Notes under the pieces: model-generated
Database searches by the model: none
Seen by the model: the letters and a program-made list of their open reading frames with translations, nothing else
What the model was told of the DNA's origin: nothing
Shown here: piece after piece, positions 1 to 6,918 of the stretch
Layout: each line of letters starts with the position of its first letter
How positions within the stretch are numbered: position 1 is the stretch's first letter
Position numbers and translations under genes: made by a program
NCBI GenBank assembly: GCA_024680435.1
Contig: JAILCK010000370.1
Location: 1-41,126, forward strand
DNA from: Lachnospiraceae bacterium
GTDB lineage: Bacteria; Bacillota; Clostridia; Lachnospirales; Lachnospiraceae
DNA length: 41,126 nt
Direction: 5' to 3'

Positions 1-798
1 TTCATCTGAGTTAATCTTACCTGTATAACCTACAATCTGAGCGGTATACTTTCCGTTAGGATACACTCTTATTGTATCTTCCGAAATATTTACACCGCGT
101 AAAATATTTGAATTTTCGTATATAACTGCAACGGTTTTATCTGAAACATCTGTAGATATAACTGTAGAAATGTATTTTTGATATGCATTTAAACTCATGG
201 CATATCTGATGGCGGCCATTTTTAAGGTCATTTCTTTTGAAACGCCCATTTCCGAAATATTAAACTTATCATCTCCTGCTAAGTATTCTATTATTTCATC
301 GGGAGATGATGAAGCCTGGGCATATGTCATATTATCCACATATGCTTCTCCGTAAATATCTGCCTTAAAACGAGAAAGTCTCGCGCCTGACAATGTAAAT
401 TGATAATTATTGTCTTCATCTAGGCCGATACCAAAATCAATATCAATGGTATCTCCGTTTTCCTCAATGATGTTGATGGTTTTATATATAGTTTTATTTA
501 AATTTTCATTTTTCTTTTTGCCTGATTCATATACGTCTTCTATGGTTACGGAATAAGCTAGCTTGTTATAGGCAAGCAAAACTCCGTTACAATCATAAAT
601 ATTACCTCTGGCAGCATCAATAAAGCGTTCCTTCTTTTGCTTCATTTCAAAGTTATTGATATAGTCTTCGCCCCTAATAATCTGCATGTCAAAAATACGG
701 TATATCAAAATACCGAACAATACAGAATAAAACACCAAAAGGTAAATAATTCTTGACGATATTAAGCTCATTAAATATTCTTTAAGCTTATTAAACAA
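1..798 (-). CDS. Penicillin-binding protein 2-like transpeptidase, N-terminal part (runs off the left edge)
   Basis: Reading leftward from 798 to the window edge gives 266 uninterrupted codons. One membrane segment at about residues 16-38 is followed by the class B PBP signature RGNIYDCNG (64-72) and then the dimerisation region. The serine transpeptidase domain lies outside the window. Class B PBPs of the elongasome cross-link peptidoglycan outside the membrane together with MreBCD and RodA. The gene directly follows mreD, the usual mreBCD-pbp2 order. I prefer the TTG at 798, which overlaps the mreD stop, because the next residues (FNKLKEYLMSLISSR) look like a normal cytoplasmic leader before the membrane anchor. 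An ATG at 771 is the alternative, and neither has a strong ribosome binding site. The family is confident; calling it the PBP2/MrdA orthologue rests on position. Confidence 0.85.
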   Translation of the reverse strand, partial: MFNKLKEYLMSLISSRIIYLLVFYSVLFGILIYRIFDMQIIRGEDYINNFEMKQKKERFIDAARGNIYDCNGVLLAYNKLAYSVTIEDVYESGKKKNENLNKTIYKTINIIEENGDTIDIDFGIGLDEDNNYQFTLSGARLSRFKADIYGEAYVDNMTYAQASSSPDEIIEYLAGDDKFNISEMGVSKEMTLKMAAIRYAMSLNAYQKYISTVISTDVSDKTVAVIYENSNILRGVNISEDTIRVYPNGKYTAQIVGYTGKINSDE

Positions 799-1309
799 AC
801 TTTCTTGCCTGCTTTCTTTCACCCTTTTCAAGGAAATTATTTATACCAAGAATAAGGGGATAAAAAATAATTGTTACAACAAGTGTATAAACACATTCAG
901 GCACGCAAACGTGCAAAAAATAATATCCTACATTTAGTTTTCCTCTTAGAAGGAACAAGAAACAATAGCATAAAAAGCCATAAATCAAATCACTGATGGC
1001 AATCATGCTCATTGGAAGCTTAACATCTTCAGGGAAAAATACTTTACTAAAGCTTCCCGCAAAGAAACCGGTATACATCATTAAAAGCGAATAAAAACCG
1101 ATGTACTCTCCAAAGAATACATCAAAAAGAAGGCCTGCAAAGAAACCGGTAATCATACCCGTTTTCTTCCCACGCATAAGACCCAGAGATACAACCAAAA
1201 TAAGAGTCATGTTTGGAGATATTCCGCCAAAAGACAAGCTCTTAAATAAGGTTCCCTGCAACACAAAAGATGTAATTAGCAAAAGAAAGGTTATTATAAA
1301 TCTTTTCAT
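791..1309 (-). CDS. mreD: Rod shape-determining protein MreD
   Basis: The 172-residue, very hydrophobic protein has about five predicted membrane segments, the usual size and topology of MreD. It contains the family-typical stretch with GLMRGKKTGMITGFFAGLLFD (residues about 43-63), where many MreD proteins have a G-x-x-x-G pattern. MreD is an integral membrane part of the elongasome that binds MreC and helps direct lateral wall synthesis. Its start lies four bases after the mreC stop and its stop overlaps the likely start of the PBP gene, so the three genes are probably translationally coupled. MreD diverges quickly in sequence, so the call leans on topology plus its place between mreC and the PBP gene. 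Confidence 0.85.
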   Translation of the reverse strand: MKRFIITFLLLITSFVLQGTLFKSLSFGGISPNMTLILVVSLGLMRGKKTGMITGFFAGLLFDVFFGEYIGFYSLLMMYTGFFAGSFSKVFFPEDVKLPMSMIAISDLIYGFLCYCFLFLLRGKLNVGYYFLHVCVPECVYTLVVTIIFYPLILGINNFLEKGERKQARKFV

Positions 1310-1312
1310 AAA

Positions 1313-2212
1313 TTATTCTTGCGTTATTGCGTTCTTCCGATCTTCTTCGGTTATATTTTTCTTTTGATCCAATATAACCAAAACTTCTTCGATGTTTTCA
1401 AAGTCAACAACAGGTAACAAAAGACCTGACTTTGTTAAATTGTTGGCATCGGGATTGATTTCGCTAATGTAACCAATCAAAATACCCGGCATATATCTGT
1501 CACTTATATTACTTGTAACAACCTTATCGCCGATACCTACAACGGATTCCTCATCTATAAGCTGCGAAAATGCTATTACACCATCATTAATTAAGTCTAA
1601 TGAACCGGATACTATAAGGTTATCTGATGATGAAATAACCATTGCGGAAACGTTTGTGCCATCAGATATGATGCTTGTAACACGGCTCCAGTCAGGCCCC
1701 ACCATGGAAACATATCCCACAAGGCCGTTACCGCAGACAACATTCATATTTAGCTCGATTCCTTCGTTGGAGCCTTTGTCTATAATAAAATCAGAGAACC
1801 AGTTTCCCGCTTCTTTATAAATAACTCTGGCGCCGGTCTTTTTGTATCCCTCATAGGACGCATCAAGTTCAAAAAGTGATCTTAAATTGTTTAGCTCATA
1901 CTTATCTTGCAATAATCTGGTGTTTTCATCTTCAAGGTCAGCAATCTTTTGCTTTAAATTCGCGTTTTCTTCAATTAAATCACGAATGTTGACAAGCTCA
2001 TCTTTCTTCGCAGACAGTCTGCTACCGATTACTGAAATTCCTTTTTGATAAGGCACAATTACATAATTAACAGCATAGTTAAGAGGCTTATCAAAAATAT
2101 CGGTTGTGTATGTAACAACCAGTAATATGCAACACAATATTGTTAAAATAAAAAGGAGATATTTACTTTGAAATGTAAATTTTTCTCCTTTTTTCTTTAT
2201 GACAGGACTCAT
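1313..2212 (-). CDS. mreC: Rod shape-determining protein MreC
   Basis: The 299-residue protein has a short charged N-terminus and one membrane helix at about 18-36. A coiled coil follows at about 75-115, rich in the pattern ENANLKQKIADLEDEN. The rest is the extracytoplasmic beta-barrel domain, with the MreC hallmarks GNWFSDFIIDKGSNEGI and GLVGYVSMVG. MreC is the periplasmic/extracellular scaffold that activates class B PBPs and links them to MreB. The ATG overlaps the mreB stop codon (ATGA), and the ribosome binding site lies inside the end of mreB. Length and domain order are normal for Firmicutes. Confidence 0.95.
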   Translation of the reverse strand: MSPVIKKKGEKFTFQSKYLLFILTILCCILLVVTYTTDIFDKPLNYAVNYVIVPYQKGISVIGSRLSAKKDELVNIRDLIEENANLKQKIADLEDENTRLLQDKYELNNLRSLFELDASYEGYKKTGARVIYKEAGNWFSDFIIDKGSNEGIELNMNVVCGNGLVGYVSMVGPDWSRVTSIISDGTNVSAMVISSSDNLIVSGSLDLINDGVIAFSQLIDEESVVGIGDKVVTSNISDRYMPGILIGYISEINPDANNLTKSGLLLPVVDFENIEEVLVILDQKKNITEEDRKNAITQE

Positions 2213-3219
2213 TTACCCATTCCTTCTATAGAATATGCAACGGATTTAAAGTTATCATCTTTAATGATTTTAGCAAGGCCAAGAGCAACGCTCGATTGAG
2301 GGTTCTCAGCTAAGTTTACCTTAAGTCCCGTACCGTTTGCGATTCGCTCGGCAAGTTTATTTACCATCGAACCGCCACCGGTTAAATAAATTCCGTGGCG
2401 ATAAATATCGGCGGAAAGTTCCGGAGGAGTACGTTCCAAAATAACTTTTATATTATCAATAATAGCATCAAAGTGTTCATCCAGAGCTCTGTCAACGATT
2501 TCTGTAGAAATCTCTCTTTCAACCGGAAGCCCTGTAACAATGTCTCTTCCGTAAACGACAGCGTTCTTTCCGGCTTCTTCAAGCTCTTTTAAATTTATCT
2601 TTACGTTTTCTGCGGTCTTGCCGCCGATAAACAAAGAAAACTCTTTTCTTACAGCATTCTTAATAGCTTCGTCAAACTTTAAGCCACCGGTTTTAATCAA
2701 TCGGCTTAAAACAATTCCTCCAAGAGAAAGAATTGAAACTTCCGTAGTATCAAAACCTATATCAACCACCAAAACGCCTTGAGAATTCTTGATATCTATA
2801 TCCATTCCAAGTCCGTCCGCGATTGCTTTTTCAACCACCATAATTTTCTTAGCCTTAACATTACTTTCTTTAATAAGGTCATAGAAAGCTCTCTTTTCAA
2901 CTTCGGTAACATCTGTAGGAACGGCAATATAATATTCCGCAGGCTTTATGTTTCCGTTTAAAAGTGAAGTGACAAAATATTTAATAATGATTTCCATGTT
3001 ATTGATGTCTGCAATAACACCATTTGATAAAGGATAAGAAATATGAATATTGCCGGGAGCTTTTTCATACATTTCAAAAGCAGAATCGCCATATGCAAAA
3101 ATGGTACGCTTGTTTTCGATGGCAATCATATTCTTTTCCATCATTATATTGTCGTCGACACTGTTGTAAATTCGAATATTACTTGTGCCAAGATCGATTC
3201 CGAATGCTAAATTGTTCAA
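2209..3219 (-). CDS. mreB: Actin-like cell shape protein MreB
   Basis: The 336-residue protein has the actin/Hsp70 ATPase fold: phosphate-1 loop GIDLGTSN (7-14), phosphate-2 region DIGFDTTEVS (153-162) and adenosine loop TGGG near residue 280. MreB forms membrane-bound filaments that organise lateral wall synthesis. The start codon is TTG, placed seven bases after a strong AGGAGG. The gene follows radC by 11 bases and overlaps mreC by four, the conserved radC-mreB-mreC-mreD order. One departure is in the phosphate-2 loop: most MreB proteins have DIGGGTTE, while here the two glycines before the TT pair are replaced by F and D. This could be a lineage variant; the gene is otherwise intact. Confidence 0.93.
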   Translation of the reverse strand: MNNLAFGIDLGTSNIRIYNSVDDNIMMEKNMIAIENKRTIFAYGDSAFEMYEKAPGNIHISYPLSNGVIADINNMEIIIKYFVTSLLNGNIKPAEYYIAVPTDVTEVEKRAFYDLIKESNVKAKKIMVVEKAIADGLGMDIDIKNSQGVLVVDIGFDTTEVSILSLGGIVLSRLIKTGGLKFDEAIKNAVRKEFSLFIGGKTAENVKINLKELEEAGKNAVVYGRDIVTGLPVEREISTEIVDRALDEHFDAIIDNIKVILERTPPELSADIYRHGIYLTGGGSMVNKLAERIANGTGLKVNLAENPQSSVALGLAKIIKDDNFKSVAYSIEGMGK

Positions 3220-3230
3220 TTTACTTCCTC

Positions 3231-3950
3231 CTATAACAAACCGCTCTCCCTAAAAGAAAAATAGCGATTATCACCTATGATTATATGGTCCAAAATCGGA
3301 ATCCCCAAAAGTTCGGAGCTGCTTTTAATTCTCTTTGTAACAGTTTTATCATCTAAACTGGGCGTGGGATCTCCGCTTGGGTGATTATGAAGCACCACAA
3401 AACTTGAAGCATTTACACTAAGAGCATCTTTAAAAATTTCTCTCGGATTTAAAATACTTGAATCAAGGGTGCCTATACTGATTACTTTGTCGCAAATCTT
3501 TGCTCTTTTAGAGTCAAGAAATATAGCCAAAACTCTTTCTCTATCAAGCGTTCTCATTTCTTCCATGTAATAATCGGAAATGACTTTAGGGTTCTTTGCA
3601 ATAAACTTGTTCTTTTGAAAGTTACCCTTAATTCGCTTGGTAAGTTCACAAACCGCAATGAGTTGCGAAGCCTTTATTTCGCCGATGCCTTTTATCTTTT
3701 TAAAATCTTGTAAGGACAACATATATAATCCCGAAAGACCGTATCTCTTTACTAAAGGATGATTCAAAATATCATATGATACATCAAGAACATTCTGCCC
3801 CTTAGCACCTGTCCTTAAGATAACCGCCAAAAGATCGGCATCCGTTAAATTACTTACACCGTTTTTTAGCAGCTTTTCATATGGAAGGTTATCGGCAATA
3901 AAGCAAGTATTTGACATTTCATTATGAAATGTGCAAAAAGATTTTTCCAT
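3231..3950 (-). CDS. radC: RadC family JAB-domain protein
   Basis: The 239-residue protein has the RadC layout. A helix-hairpin-helix-like N-terminal half contains LTDADLLAVILRTG and KIKGIGEIKASQL (85-97). The C-terminal JAB/MPN domain carries the metal-binding motif HNHPSGDPTPSLDD (188-201). RadC proteins are JAMM-like; their molecular role is unsettled despite the old DNA-repair name. The gene lies directly upstream of mreB, a very common arrangement in Firmicutes. The ATG at 3950 has no clear ribosome binding site. An internal ATG at residue 12 is possible, since family members often begin close to the segment before EKLLKNG. A weak promoter candidate lies in the 83-bp gap upstream. Confidence 0.93.
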   Translation of the reverse strand: MEKSFCTFHNEMSNTCFIADNLPYEKLLKNGVSNLTDADLLAVILRTGAKGQNVLDVSYDILNHPLVKRYGLSGLYMLSLQDFKKIKGIGEIKASQLIAVCELTKRIKGNFQKNKFIAKNPKVISDYYMEEMRTLDRERVLAIFLDSKRAKICDKVISIGTLDSSILNPREIFKDALSVNASSFVVLHNHPSGDPTPSLDDKTVTKRIKSSSELLGIPILDHIIIGDNRYFSFRESGLL

Positions 3951-3955
3951 ATTTA

Positions 3956-3978
3956 AAAAGACTTCTCTCTCGTCTTTT
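3956..3978 (-). repeat. Small hairpin (AAAAGAC/GTCTTTT) in the radC leader
   Basis: Arms AAAAGAC (3956-3962) and GTCTTTT (3972-3978) are perfect inverted repeats with a nine-base loop. They lie immediately upstream of the radC start. A second overlapping palindrome, GTCTTTTAAGAC, spans 3972-3983. The stem is AT-rich and may be of no consequence, but if the putative promoter at 3992-4020 is used it would form at the very end of the radC leader, next to a start codon that lacks a good ribosome binding site. Confidence 0.3.
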
Positions 3979-3991
3979 AAGACAAAACCTT

Positions 3992-4020
3992 TTTATATAA
4001 TATCACAAAGATAATCTTAA
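3992..4020 (-). promoter_or_regulatory. Possible sigma-A promoter for radC-mreBCD
   Basis: On the minus strand a -35 candidate TTAAGA (4015-4020) and a -10 candidate TATAAA (3992-3997) are separated by 17 bases, in the only sizeable gap (83 bp) between miaA and radC. The -35 matches consensus at four of six positions and the -10 at five of six, so this is a moderate candidate. It would separate the cell-shape genes from the long operon upstream. Confidence 0.35.
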
Positions 4021-4026
4021 TTGTGA
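4003..4026. repeat. Inverted repeat TCACAA-N12-TTGTGA between miaA and radC
   Basis: Arms TCACAA (4003-4008) and TTGTGA (4021-4026) are perfect inverted repeats. The spacer contains AGATAATCT, itself palindromic. The element overlaps the proposed radC promoter. It could be a weak stem after miaA or a protein-binding site. No T-run follows directly, so it is not a convincing intrinsic terminator. Confidence 0.35.
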
Positions 4027-4033
4027 AAATTAA

Positions 4034-4981
4034 TTAAATTATTATATTTTTCTTTCTAAGTTCTTCACACATAAAATCAAGAATCTTTTCTTTGTCATAG
4101 CCAAATTTATCGATTGAAACCCAGGTCACATTTCTCTCTCTTTTAAACCATGTAAGCTGTCTTTTTGCAAAGTGTCTGGAATCTCTTTTTATCATATAAA
4201 CAGCTTCATCCAAAGAAATCTCGTTATCTAAATACATTAAAATCTCTTTGTATCCCAGACCGTGCATCGAAACATTTTCTTTGGTTAACCCTAAATCTTT
4301 TAACCTTTTTACTTCATCAACAAGACCTGATTTTACCATAACGTCGACTCTCTCGTTGATTCTTTTATATATCTTTTCCCTATCATCCGTAAGGACAAAG
4401 AAACCTGTATTGTAAACAGGTTCTTTTTGCATTTCTAAATTATTGTGCTTGCTTATGGGAGTCTTTGTATCCAAATAAAATTCCAAAGCTCTTACTACTC
4501 TTTTTTTATCGTTTTTATGAATAATCTCACAATAATCCGGATCGACGTTCTTTAATCTTTCAAACATCACATCAGGGCCAAGCTCATCATATTCTTTTTC
4601 AAGTGTTTCTCTGCATAAAGAAACCTTTCCGTTAGATTCATCAAAGTCAACATCATATAAAAGTGATTGAATATAAAAACCGGTCCCACCCACAAGCATC
4701 GGAATTTTGCCTCTTTTACAAATATCAAAAGAAGCTTTCTTTGCCAAATCTTTAAAATCCGCAACACTAAAATCACCGGTTGGTTCCAATATATCGATTA
4801 AATGATGAGGCACTCCCTGCATCTCTTCTTTTGTGATTTTTGCAGAGCCAATGTCCATGCCTTTATAAACCTGCATGGAATCTGCGGATATAATTTCAGC
4901 GTCTATTCTTTTTGCAAGCAAAATACTTAAGGCAGATTTCCCAACAGCTGTAGGGCCTGCAATAATCACAAGAGGATTCAT
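4034..4981 (-). CDS. miaA: tRNA dimethylallyltransferase MiaA
   Basis: The 315-residue protein has the N-terminal P-loop GPTAVGKSAL (8-17), then ISADSMQVYKGMDIGSAK and the GGTGFYIQSLLYD motif, all standard for MiaA. It transfers a dimethylallyl group from DMAPP to the N6 of A37 in tRNAs that read codons starting with U. MiaB, encoded 5 kb upstream in the same run of genes, then methylthiolates the product. The ATG overlaps the mutL stop (TAATG) and a good ribosome binding site AAGGA lies within the mutL end. The mutS-mutL-miaA order is common in Clostridia. Length is normal. Confidence 0.97.
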   Translation of the reverse strand: MNPLVIIAGPTAVGKSALSILLAKRIDAEIISADSMQVYKGMDIGSAKITKEEMQGVPHHLIDILEPTGDFSVADFKDLAKKASFDICKRGKIPMLVGGTGFYIQSLLYDVDFDESNGKVSLCRETLEKEYDELGPDVMFERLKNVDPDYCEIIHKNDKKRVVRALEFYLDTKTPISKHNNLEMQKEPVYNTGFFVLTDDREKIYKRINERVDVMVKSGLVDEVKRLKDLGLTKENVSMHGLGYKEILMYLDNEISLDEAVYMIKRDSRHFAKRQLTWFKRERNVTWVSIDKFGYDKEKILDFMCEELRKKNIII

Positions 4982-6906
4982 TACACTATCCTTTTAAATT
5001 TCTTTTCAAGTTCTGTTTTGGTCATCCTTATAAAAACAGGTCTTCCATGAGGACAATTATAAGGATTTTCAAGTTTCATAAGCTGCTTCATTAGATTTGC
5101 CATTTCAACATCGGTAATTCTTTGACCACCTTTAATTGCAGCCTTACAAGACATTGAGGCAAGCTTTTCGCACACAAATGTAGGCTTAAAACTTCCGCCT
5201 TTTTCAATAAGTTCTGAAAGAAGCCTTTTAAACATCTCTTCTTCTTCAATTCCGTATAAATTCAGGGGAACGGTTCTTAAAGCAAATGTGCCCTGTCCGA
5301 ATTCATCGATTTCAAAGCCAAGCTTATTAAATTCACCCATGTTTTCAAGCAAAGTATTTGCCTCTATAGCGGATAAATGTAAAAGCATCGGAGGATTAAC
5401 GGATTGACCGTACGCACCTTCTTTTTGATTGTAGATATTCATAAATCGCTCATAGTTTACTTTTTCATGGGCGGCATGCTGATCTACAATATAAAGGTCG
5501 TCGTCCAATGTAATCAGCCAATACGTGTCAAAGACCTGACCTATAATCCTGTATTCTTTTATAGGTTCATCGGAAATCAGCTTCTTTTCAAATAAAGTTT
5601 CCTGCACATACTCAGGTGCTTTTTCAAAAACAAAACTATCTTTTCTTGAATTCTCAAAGGGCTCGGGTATTCTAACATCATTTGAAGGCTTTCCAAATTC
5701 TTTGGGCATTACGACAACTGTGTCATTATTATACGTTTCATTAGCATTTACAGAGTAATCATCATACTCTTCTTTTAAGGAAGGTTCTTCTTTTATGGAT
5801 GATTCTTCTGTTATAGAAAATTCTTCTTTTAAAGGAAATTCTTCTCTAACAGGTTCCGTCTCCGGTTCATTAACAACCACCACATCCCTATCATCAACCG
5901 AAACCTTGGGAATTAAGTCTTTATTGTTAAATGCATCGTTTAAAGCCTCAATTACGGCATCAGACATAAATTCATTATCCGAAAACTTAACTTCCATTTT
6001 CTGCGGATGAACATTAACATCTATTGTGTCGGGTGCAACGTCTATATAAAGAACACAGAAAGGAAACCTATGCTGCATCAAATAATTTCTGTAGACTTCT
6101 TCAATTGCTGTATTAATGACTTTACTCTTAACAAAACGCTTATTTACAAAGTAAAGTTCTCCGTTTCTTGCCTGATAAGAAAACTCGGGCTTCGCACAAA
6201 AACCTTTAATTTTAATACCTAAAGACTCGTAGTTAACTTCAAGCAAAGCCTTATAAACATCTTTGCCAAACACATGATAGATAACATCTTTTAAAGCGCC
6301 GTTTCCACCTGTTGAAAGTTTGGTTTTACCGTTAACGATTAACTGAAATGAAATATTGGGATTTGAAAGAGCAAATTTCTCAATTATGTCTTCTACCAAT
6401 GCACCTTCAGCGTTTGCGCTTTTTAAAAACTTTCTTCTTGCGGGCGTGTTATAAAAAAGATTTCTTACAATGAAAGTGGTTCCGATAGGAGCTCCCACAT
6501 CAGACTTATCTACCATTTTACCGCCTTCAACAAGTACTCTTGTACCAAGAAGCTCATCATAAGTCTTAGTAATCATTTCTGTCTTTGATACAGCACTTAT
6601 TGCCGCCAGAGCTTCACCTCTAAAGCCTAAGGATGCAAGGCTCTCCAAATCCTCTATAGAGCGAAGTTTACTTGTAGCGTGTCTTATAAAGGCCTTTTCA
6701 CATTCGTTTTTTTCTATACCAAAACCGTCATCCGTAACTCTTATTAAATCAATTCCGCCGCCCTTTATCTCAACACTAATGGATTTTGCGTATGCGTCGA
6801 TAGAGTTTTCAACAAGTTCCTTAACTACGTTTAAAGGACGCTCAACCACTTCTCCCGCGGCAATCTTGTCAATGGTTTCACTGCTTAATAAAACAATCTC
6901 TCTCAT
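4981..6906 (-). CDS. mutL: DNA mismatch repair protein MutL
   Basis: The 641-residue protein has an N-terminal GHKL ATPase with ENSIDA (33-38), DDGFGI (59-64) and GFRGEAL (94-100). A variable acidic linker follows at about 345-440. The C-terminal domain carries the endonuclease motifs DQHAAHE (475-481), SCKAAIKGG (586-594) and CPHGRP (618-623). These mark the nicking type of MutL, as expected in a bacterium without MutH. MutL couples MutS mismatch recognition to strand removal. The gene starts 12 bases after mutS with ribosome binding site AAGGGGG. Within the linker is a run of EE-rich hexapeptide repeats (see the repeat entry). Confidence 0.97.
   Translation of the reverse strand: MREIVLLSSETIDKIAAGEVVERPLNVVKELVENSIDAYAKSISVEIKGGGIDLIRVTDDGFGIEKNECEKAFIRHATSKLRSIEDLESLASLGFRGEALAAISAVSKTEMITKTYDELLGTRVLVEGGKMVDKSDVGAPIGTTFIVRNLFYNTPARRKFLKSANAEGALVEDIIEKFALSNPNISFQLIVNGKTKLSTGGNGALKDVIYHVFGKDVYKALLEVNYESLGIKIKGFCAKPEFSYQARNGELYFVNKRFVKSKVINTAIEEVYRNYLMQHRFPFCVLYIDVAPDTIDVNVHPQKMEVKFSDNEFMSDAVIEALNDAFNNKDLIPKVSVDDRDVVVVNEPETEPVREEFPLKEEFSITEESSIKEEPSLKEEYDDYSVNANETYNNDTVVVMPKEFGKPSNDVRIPEPFENSRKDSFVFEKAPEYVQETLFEKKLISDEPIKEYRIIGQVFDTYWLITLDDDLYIVDQHAAHEKVNYERFMNIYNQKEGAYGQSVNPPMLLHLSAIEANTLLENMGEFNKLGFEIDEFGQGTFALRTVPLNLYGIEEEEMFKRLLSELIEKGGSFKPTFVCEKLASMSCKAAIKGGQRITDVEMANLMKQLMKLENPYNCPHGRPVFIRMTKTELEKKFKRIV
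5765..5849 (-). repeat. 18-bp tandem repeat coding the MutL linker
   Basis: About five imperfect 18-bp units with the plus-strand core TTCTTCTTTTA encode the hexapeptide series EEFPLK, EEFSIT, EESSIK, EEPSLK, EEYDDY in the MutL linker. The units have diverged at the base level but keep the EE spacing. The linker joins the ATPase and endonuclease domains and is normally unstructured, so length variation here is likely to be tolerated. Confidence 0.7.
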
Positions 6907-6918
6907 GTTTATACCCCC

